In this document: piece after piece, positions 58,441 to 64,000 of the stretch | Layout of the letters: the number at the start of each line of letters is the position of its first letter | Numbering within the stretch: the stretch's first letter is position 1 | Assembly (NCBI GenBank): GCA_937974825.1 | Contig: CALJVD010000117.1 | Span: forward strand, 38,894 to 102,893 | From: an uncultured Oceanospirillaceae bacterium | Lineage (GTDB): Bacteria > Pseudomonadota > Gammaproteobacteria > Pseudomonadales > Oceanobacteraceae | Length of the DNA stretch: 64,000 nucleotides | Direction: 5' to 3' | Position numbers and translations under genes: made by a program | Notes under the pieces: generated by a model | What the model was told of the DNA's origin: nothing | Databases searched by the model: none | The model's input: the letters and a program-made list of their open reading frames with translations, nothing else

Positions 58441-59061
58441 TTTTCTTCTCCTCAATATTTCTCTCGTTCTATCAATCTCTATTGTCTGCAGAAAATACCT
58501 CTTCTTCTTTTTACTCTATGGTTATTTACTTATGCATAAATACTGATCAAAAAGTAGACAAAAAGATCAAGGCTAGATGTGCTATGATTTAGACGCATCT
58601 ATTCAGTAGATATGCACAAAGTTATCCACAGAAACTGTGGAAAGTTCAGATTTTAGTAAAGAAGATTCTAAGTTTAATTCTTGTTTTGGCGTATTTTATG
58701 CACTAGAAATGCTTGACTTATTCAATTTAAAAATAATTGTCAACATGGTGGTTGCATAAAAAATAATTCTTAAGCTAACTGTATGAACTAATAGGAATAT
58801 AGTTTCACTTGGTATAAGTTATTGAAAAATAAGGATTTAATTTTTTGTTTTATTTTTGCTCAAAAACCTAAAAGGCGCATGAATACTGGCTTTCGAGCAG
58901 TTATAATCAATTTATCCAAAGACTTATCAACAGTTATTGGTGATAACTCTTGTAAGCTTGATAATACCTATGTTCCAAGTGAGATAATTCTTATAAAGTC
59001 TGCGCAAAACCTCGGTTAACTCTGTATAAATGAAATTAATCCACAGGAAATGGAATCTGTA
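58441..59061. other. AT-rich gene-free stretch with DnaA-box-like sites
   Basis: About 620 bases without a credible gene. It contains one perfect DnaA box TTATCCACA (58622-58630) and related sites: CTTTCCACA on the minus strand (58644-58636, two mismatches), TTATCCAAA (58912-58920), TTATCAACA (58924-58932) and TAATCCACA (59037-59045). Two GATC sites lie just before the first box and the DNA between boxes is very AT-rich. It resembles an origin or a DnaA-titrating site, but no dnaA, rpmH, mnmG or parA gene is near, so it is not an expected chromosomal oriC. Confidence 0.4.
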
Positions 59062-61851
59062 ATGTTACGGATAATTGGACTGCTCTTTTTTGTGTTACTC
59101 CCTAACTTAGTGTCTGCTGAGAGTGTCGCTTGGGGTGGTAGTAAAAATTGGCAAAGCCGTAGCAGTGAGCACTTTATTATTCATTATCCTCAAGTGCTTG
59201 ATGAAACAGCCATACGCTCATTAGCTATCGCTGAAAATGTCCATACTGCGCTGTTACCGTATTTTGGTTCCGTACCAAACAGTAAAACCGAAATGGTTTT
59301 GGTGGATGATTTTGATTTCTCTAACGGCTGGGCCACTGCATTTCCATTCAATCAAATCCGACTGTATGTTAATCCGCCTGAAGATGTTGGTGGTCTCGAA
59401 CATACCGATGATTGGCTGCACGGTTTAATTCTGCATGAGTATGTTCATGTTCTTCACTTAGATTTAGGGGCTCGAATCAATAGGGACGGCCGTTCATTCT
59501 TTGGGCGTATGCCTTGGTTTTTTCCTCATCAATTCACTCCATCGATGATGAAAGAAGGGCTCGCTATTTATCTAGAATCCAATCATGAAGCAGGCTATGG
59601 GCGTTTAGATGGAAGTTATCTACCCATGCAAATGCGTGCTGAGCTTTTAACCCACGGTGGTGATTCATTAAGTAAAGTCGTCATTCCCATGCGTGATTGG
59701 CCTACTAGCAAGGCCTATCTATACGGTGCTTACTTTTTTGAATTCTTAGCCGAGCAATACGGTGACGTAAAAGTGCAGCAGTATTTGCACCGTTATAGTC
59801 AAGAAATCATTCCTTATGTGTTTCAAAATAGTGTGGCCAAGTCGGTCTTTGGACAGAGTTTTACTGCACTTTGGGAAGAATATTTACAATGGCTTGCGCA
59901 TAAGTTTGACGGCTCGGTTCATCAAACAAACGGACAAGCCTTAGAAACACTTCCTAACACAGTACAGGCAACCGCCGTAACAAAAGATGGGTTATGGCAG
60001 GTCGAGGCAAATGGAGAAGACCGATCCCGATTTGTATTCTGGCAGCAAGGCAACACAAAAAGCGCTGAAGAGCAAAAGACACCATACGCTTACACTAAGA
60101 ATGTTCAATTTATCGATGCCGCTGACGATGGTACCTTAGTGGTCTCACGCCAGATTCCTTATGCAAACGGTTCGGTATTTAATGACTTATTCCTCTGGCA
60201 TAAGACTGCTGGCTGGCAGCGCTTAACAAAACAGCAACGCTTTACTCAAGCTCGTTGGTTAAATAATGACAGTATTATCGCTAGCCGTAAGATACTGGGT
60301 GTCAGCGAGCTATGGCAGCTAGATAGGCAAGGGCAGATGCTGTTGCTGTGGCAGGGCGAGCAGGGAGATGTGTTAGGTGGCTTTGCTGTACATCCAAGCG
60401 GTACAAGTATGGTCGCCTCTATAAAACGCCCACAAAGTGGCTGGAATCTAGAGCGCTATGATTTTCTGAGTAACCAATGGCAGATAATTACGCAAACTAA
60501 AGCGACAGAGCATCAGCCAGAGTTTCTAGCCGATGGGCGCCTGTTATACAGCGCTGATTATCTTGGTCAATTTAATGTTTTTCTATTAGAAATAGACAGC
60601 GGTTTGTTACAGCAAGTGACACAAACGAATACGGGTGTCTTTAAGACTCATTTGCGTGAGGACTGGTTGTATTATCAAGAATATACACAGGCAGGTTTCC
60701 AGTTAACGCGTGAGCCGTTGCAGGTCTATAAAGAATTTACTCTCGATCAATTTTCAGGCAGTTATCACTACCAACCACATCCTACTTCGACAGAAGTCAC
60801 TGCAAGTACCTCATATTCTGCATGGCCCAGTGTATTGCCTAAATACTGGTTTCCATACATAGAGATAGATAACTACTCAACGGTATTAGGGGTAATGACA
60901 GAAGGCGCGGATGCTTTAGGGCGCCATCAGTACAGTTTTAATATTGGTCATGATTTAAAAAACAGCCTCAACCAAGCGGAGCTGTTATATCAGTACGACA
61001 ATCGTTGGCAATTGTATGCGCGTAGAAATCACAGTTTTGTAACGGAGCGAATTAATGCTCGCAATGAACGCATAATCTTTCAGAACGATAAACTGATAGT
61101 ACAAAGAAACCATCTGTTTAATGCCTTTGAAGATCAGCTGCAAGCTCACCTAGGAGCCAGTGTTGATAATCAGAGAATAGTCGATTTAGCCAGCCACTTA
61201 GTTGCCGTTAATTCTAAAGTTTCTGAACGCTTAGTGGGGGCTGCAATCAGTTTTGATAATAGAGAACGCTATCGACAAGTGACTAGCGTTGGCTGGGGTA
61301 CATACAGTCATTTGGTGTATGAAAACGCTAACCTAATTGATAACAGTTATAGTGGTTATCGAGTGCAAGCCGATGTACAACACTGGATTGATTTACCAGG
61401 GAAATCCAGTTTAAAGCTTGGATTGCAAGGTGGTAGCAGTAGCCCAACCATGTCGCCCTTTACCTTGGGGGATAGCAAAATAAAAGATGAGAACCTGCTG
61501 TTTAACCGTAGCCAGTTTAGCTTGCCTGGTTACCCAGCCTATATTCAATATGGACAACACTATTACCTAGCTGAGCTTCGTTACAATCAGTGGCTAGCCC
61601 GTATAGAAAGAAACCTAGGCTTGTGGCCTGTGGGCTTGGGCGACCTTAACGTACAGGCTTGGGTTAAAAATGCTCATGCTTGGAATAAAATAGATAACAG
61701 CAACAGCCTTACCAGTATTGGCATTGAAGCCAAAATAGAGGGGGTTGTTGGTTATAGTATGTTGTTACCTATTACCTTAGGGGTTGCTCAAGGGCTAGAT
61801 TCAGCACTTGGTGAGACGCAAGGTTACGTGCAATTACAGCTTACGTTTTAA
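59062..61851 (+). CDS. Secreted HExxH metalloprotease-like protein with propeller and outer-membrane barrel
   Basis: A 929-residue protein whose parts suggest a gluzincin protease carried on an outer-membrane barrel. Seen: signal peptide (cleavage after LVSA), HEYVH (125-129) with EGLAIYLE supplying a third ligand Glu165; a middle region (about 270-570) with repeats such as PEFLADGRLLYSADYLGQFN typical of TolB/PD40-type beta-propeller blades; and a C-terminal third of aromatic-rich strands ending in QLQLTF, like an Omp85-type barrel. I chose ATG 59062 because ATG 59050 adds MESV, poor for a signal peptide. Substrate and partners unknown. Confidence 0.8.
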   Translation: MLRIIGLLFFVLLPNLVSAESVAWGGSKNWQSRSSEHFIIHYPQVLDETAIRSLAIAENVHTALLPYFGSVPNSKTEMVLVDDFDFSNGWATAFPFNQIRLYVNPPEDVGGLEHTDDWLHGLILHEYVHVLHLDLGARINRDGRSFFGRMPWFFPHQFTPSMMKEGLAIYLESNHEAGYGRLDGSYLPMQMRAELLTHGGDSLSKVVIPMRDWPTSKAYLYGAYFFEFLAEQYGDVKVQQYLHRYSQEIIPYVFQNSVAKSVFGQSFTALWEEYLQWLAHKFDGSVHQTNGQALETLPNTVQATAVTKDGLWQVEANGEDRSRFVFWQQGNTKSAEEQKTPYAYTKNVQFIDAADDGTLVVSRQIPYANGSVFNDLFLWHKTAGWQRLTKQQRFTQARWLNNDSIIASRKILGVSELWQLDRQGQMLLLWQGEQGDVLGGFAVHPSGTSMVASIKRPQSGWNLERYDFLSNQWQIITQTKATEHQPEFLADGRLLYSADYLGQFNVFLLEIDSGLLQQVTQTNTGVFKTHLREDWLYYQEYTQAGFQLTREPLQVYKEFTLDQFSGSYHYQPHPTSTEVTASTSYSAWPSVLPKYWFPYIEIDNYSTVLGVMTEGADALGRHQYSFNIGHDLKNSLNQAELLYQYDNRWQLYARRNHSFVTERINARNERIIFQNDKLIVQRNHLFNAFEDQLQAHLGASVDNQRIVDLASHLVAVNSKVSERLVGAAISFDNRERYRQVTSVGWGTYSHLVYENANLIDNSYSGYRVQADVQHWIDLPGKSSLKLGLQGGSSSPTMSPFTLGDSKIKDENLLFNRSQFSLPGYPAYIQYGQHYYLAELRYNQWLARIERNLGLWPVGLGDLNVQAWVKNAHAWNKIDNSNSLTSIGIEAKIEGVVGYSMLLPITLGVAQGLDSALGETQGYVQLQLTF

Positions 61852-62029
61852 AGAATAAAACCGTATATTGGTGCAAACAAACCTTTAGATGAATGTCTAT
61901 TGGTTTTAGTGTCGCTATCGCTTAGTCGTTAGGGTCATGGCAATCGGTAACGACAATAGGCATATTACACTGGGCTGTCACTCCTCTGAGACAGCGTTAG
62001 AAATAATAAAAATAAACACTGGGGGCATC

Positions 62030-63043
62030 ATGTCTTTTTCTTTTCGCTTTCTAATGACTGCGGTTATTGCAGTTACTTTATCGGCTTGTAGTACCGTTTA
62101 TCGTCCGACCGCTTGGTTTGCATACGATTACACTAAAACGTACGCCATACCCTATACCATGACAACAGATGACGTAGAAGCCGCTTGTACTATGACCGGT
62201 GCTATGTTTCCTGCCATGATGTCATTTACGGAATTAACCAGTGATCCTGATAAAATCGCAATCTCTATGAATATGCTAATGGGTTCTTGTTCAGAGCATA
62301 CCGCCATTGAAGAAGTGCTGAATTACGCACGCGCATTAAAATCACAAGATATTAACGAAGCAAAAGATGCACGCATCCGTGAAAAACGTGCCTATGCCAA
62401 AACAACGGCTCGTCAGTATGCCGCTTATCAGCATATGGTTGCAGAGTTCGGCGAACCAGGTGGCGAGAAGTGCCCTAAGCTTAAAAAGAAAGATGAAATT
62501 TACTGGATGATGGGTAACTTATCAGGCTTACAAGCGGTAATGAGTGACCTGAAATCACAGACAACAGTAAACGTACCAAAAGACATCGCCATGAAGGCTG
62601 TACGCGGCATGCAGTGTTTAGATGCAGAGCGTTGGTGGGGCTTACCACAAGCGTTAGAAGCTGGGTTTTGGGTAATGATGCCTGAGCGTGCGCCTGAAGG
62701 TGTTGACCCATGGGAAACTCTGCAACAAGCAGCCGATATGGCAACCGAATCAGGGGTACGCTTAACGCATGCTATTCAAGTAGTGATGGCAGACAGCGCC
62801 GGCGATACTGAACGTTTGAAAGCTGCAATTCGTCAGCACGCAGAATCGTTAGAGACAACTGAAAGTAACCCTAAGTATCGATTAATTGATGTAATGGCTA
62901 CTCGTCAAATTCAAGCGATCTCAGACCGCTTATGGACAGAAGCAACCGGCTCTCGTACACCAATGGGTGAGTTAGGTACTTTCTGGGACGATGTTAAAAC
63001 ACCCGCCACTAACTTTGATATCGATGATCTGCTAGGGGAGTAG
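62030..63043 (+). CDS. Putative lipoprotein, possibly a TRAP-associated TatT-like component
   Basis: A 337-residue lipoprotein (lipobox TLSAC) that is predicted all-helical after the signal. It has clustered conserved-looking segments such as EAGFWVMMPERAPEGVDPWE. ATG 62030 has a GGGGG site; an in-frame ATG at 61937 is rejected because it would bury the signal peptide. It ends 2 bases before a solute-binding protein gene, so they form an operon. TatT proteins of TRAP transporters are helical lipoproteins next to binding proteins; the assignment is inference from context. Confidence 0.7.
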   Translation: MSFSFRFLMTAVIAVTLSACSTVYRPTAWFAYDYTKTYAIPYTMTTDDVEAACTMTGAMFPAMMSFTELTSDPDKIAISMNMLMGSCSEHTAIEEVLNYARALKSQDINEAKDARIREKRAYAKTTARQYAAYQHMVAEFGEPGGEKCPKLKKKDEIYWMMGNLSGLQAVMSDLKSQTTVNVPKDIAMKAVRGMQCLDAERWWGLPQALEAGFWVMMPERAPEGVDPWETLQQAADMATESGVRLTHAIQVVMADSAGDTERLKAAIRQHAESLETTESNPKYRLIDVMATRQIQAISDRLWTEATGSRTPMGELGTFWDDVKTPATNFDIDDLLGE

Positions 63044-63045
63044 TA

Positions 63046-64000
63046 ATGCTACGTTTTGCTTTATGTTGTTCTTTATTAGCTTCGTTATTAGTAAGCATCA
63101 ATAGTTATGCACAAACAGAAGTACGCCAGTTTTGCATCTATGACCCTCTAGGTGCGAACGGTTCTATTTTTGGCATGATGAAAGACTATAAGACCAACGC
63201 CCTAGAGTGGGGCGTAGACTTTAATCTGCGCGCTTATAGCGACGAGAAAATTGCCATTGATGACTTTAAAGCCAATCAATGTGATGCCGTGCTAATGACC
63301 GGTGCGCGTGCTCGTCCTTTTAATAAGTTTGCTGCCACAGTAGAAGGCATAGGTGCCGTGCCAACGCATACAGTGATGCGTAACCTAATTAATACTATTT
63401 CAACACCTCAAGCATCCAAACTGATGGTTGAAGGTCGTTACGAAGTAGCCGGAATGTTACCAGCAGGGCCTATTTACCTGTTTTTACGTGACCGTAACGT
63501 CAACACCGTAGAAGCACTTTCGGGCAAGCGTATTGCTACTTTTGAATACGACGAACCTTCAATAAAACTAGTTAACCATGTGGGCGCGTCAGTAGTGCCT
63601 TCAAATTCGGCTAACTTTTCCGGTCGGTTTAACAACGGCAGTGTCGACGTTGCTTATGCCCCAGCGATCGCTTATAAACCTTTAGAAATGTATAAGGGCT
63701 TAGGTGACAAAGGCGGCGTGATGCGCTTTAACCTAGCGTATTTAGACTTTCAAATGATCGTCCATAAAGATCGTTTTGATGAAGGCTTTGGCCTGCAGTC
63801 GCGTCAAGAGTTCGCCTCGATGTTTGACAGAGCAATGAACTTTATTGAAAAGGATACGGCTGAAATCGATGACAAGTACTGGATGGATTTAAGTGCTGAA
63901 AATATCGTTAAATATAACGAAATGTTGCGTTCAGTGCGTATCACTTTACGTGATGAAGGCGTATACGACGGTCGTATGCTGCGTTTATTGCGTCGCTTAC
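63046..64000 (+). CDS. Putative periplasmic solute-binding protein (partial)
   Basis: Frame stays open to the window edge, 318 codons visible. It has a signal peptide (cleavage about after SYA), then a bilobed binding-protein-like sequence: RQFCIYDPLGANGSIFGMM, QCDAVLMTGARARPFN, LSGKRIATFEYDE and VDVAYAPAIAYKPLEMY. It resembles a group of putative solute-binding proteins found beside TRAP-type permease genes in marine gammaproteobacteria. The ligand is unknown and the 3' end is missing. Starts 2 bases after the lipoprotein stop. Confidence 0.75.
   Translation, partial: MLRFALCCSLLASLLVSINSYAQTEVRQFCIYDPLGANGSIFGMMKDYKTNALEWGVDFNLRAYSDEKIAIDDFKANQCDAVLMTGARARPFNKFAATVEGIGAVPTHTVMRNLINTISTPQASKLMVEGRYEVAGMLPAGPIYLFLRDRNVNTVEALSGKRIATFEYDEPSIKLVNHVGASVVPSNSANFSGRFNNGSVDVAYAPAIAYKPLEMYKGLGDKGGVMRFNLAYLDFQMIVHKDRFDEGFGLQSRQEFASMFDRAMNFIEKDTAEIDDKYWMDLSAENIVKYNEMLRSVRITLRDEGVYDGRMLRLLRRL

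Noticed and set aside
58822..59019. Open frame of 65 codons in the AT-rich gap, starting TTG
   Set aside because: No convincing ribosome binding site, no recognisable domain, and it spans two of the DnaA-box-like sites. Composition follows the non-coding flank.

Overview
The window is a continuous, gene-dense piece of a chromosome from a marine-type gammaproteobacterium of the Oceanospirillales/Pseudomonadales kind. The evidence is base composition below 50 percent GC by eye, gene orders shared with Pseudomonas and relatives (rimP-nusA-infB-rbfA-truB-rpsO-pnp; lolB-ispE-tRNA-Gln-prs-rplY-pth-ychF; hemA-prfA-prmC; rpsP-rimM-trmD-rplS; lpoA-yraN-diaA next to rsmI), and an AlmA-like alkane monooxygenase. 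The species is not resolvable from this sequence alone. I see no IS element, phage, integron, CRISPR array or plasmid gene, and codon use looks uniform.

Layout. 1-8.7 kb: the transcription/translation operon from rimP to pnp, with a likely S15 autoregulatory pseudoknot before rpsO and a long RNase III-type hairpin before pnp. 8.8-15.7 kb: a YghU-type glutathione transferase, a lipoprotein plus outer-membrane-barrel pair of unknown function, dusC, and a TonB-dependent receptor with an ABC-type binding protein. 15.9-22.8 kb: ppa, rsmC, an OsmC-family protein, mpl-ubiX, fbp, two small unknown genes and an MgtC-family membrane protein. 22.8-29.6 kb (minus strand): a CPSF-like metallo-beta-lactamase nuclease, an AlmA-like monooxygenase, an alkyltransferase-like DNA repair protein, an SQR-like flavoprotein and a large lipoprotein. 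29.8-37.7 kb: diaminopimelate dehydrogenase, then the ychF-pth-rplY-prs-tRNA-Gln-ispE-lolB-TPR lipoprotein block on the minus strand. 37.9-46.7 kb: hemA-prfA-prmC, a saccharopine-reductase-like protein, diaA-yraN-lpoA, rsmI and the RNase P RNA. 46.8-55.2 kb: a membrane protein that may be an orphan N-terminal domain, tpm, trmO, an Lrp-type regulator, mltF and purL. 55.3-58.4 kb: rpsP-rimM-trmD-rplS and dsbC. 58.4-64 kb: an AT-rich gene-free stretch with DnaA-box-like sites, a secreted metalloprotease-propeller-barrel protein, a lipoprotein and the start of a solute-binding protein gene that runs off the window.

Most of the window is core housekeeping: ribosome assembly and translation (rimP, infB, rbfA, truB, rpsO, rimM, trmD, rplS, rpsP, prfA, prmC, rsmC, rsmI, dusC, trmO, tRNA-Gln, rnpB), envelope building (mpl, lolB, lpoA, mltF, ispE) and central metabolism (prs, purL, fbp, ppa, hemA, ubiX). 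The less ordinary parts are the HExxH protease/beta-barrel protein at 59 kb, the DnaA-box cluster in front of it, an intrinsic-terminator hairpin inside the signal-peptide codons at 10.87 kb, the two-base overlap of the divergent lpoA and rsmI start codons, and a substituted fingerprint residue in the monooxygenase. I did not find a clear new multi-gene defence or biosynthetic system.
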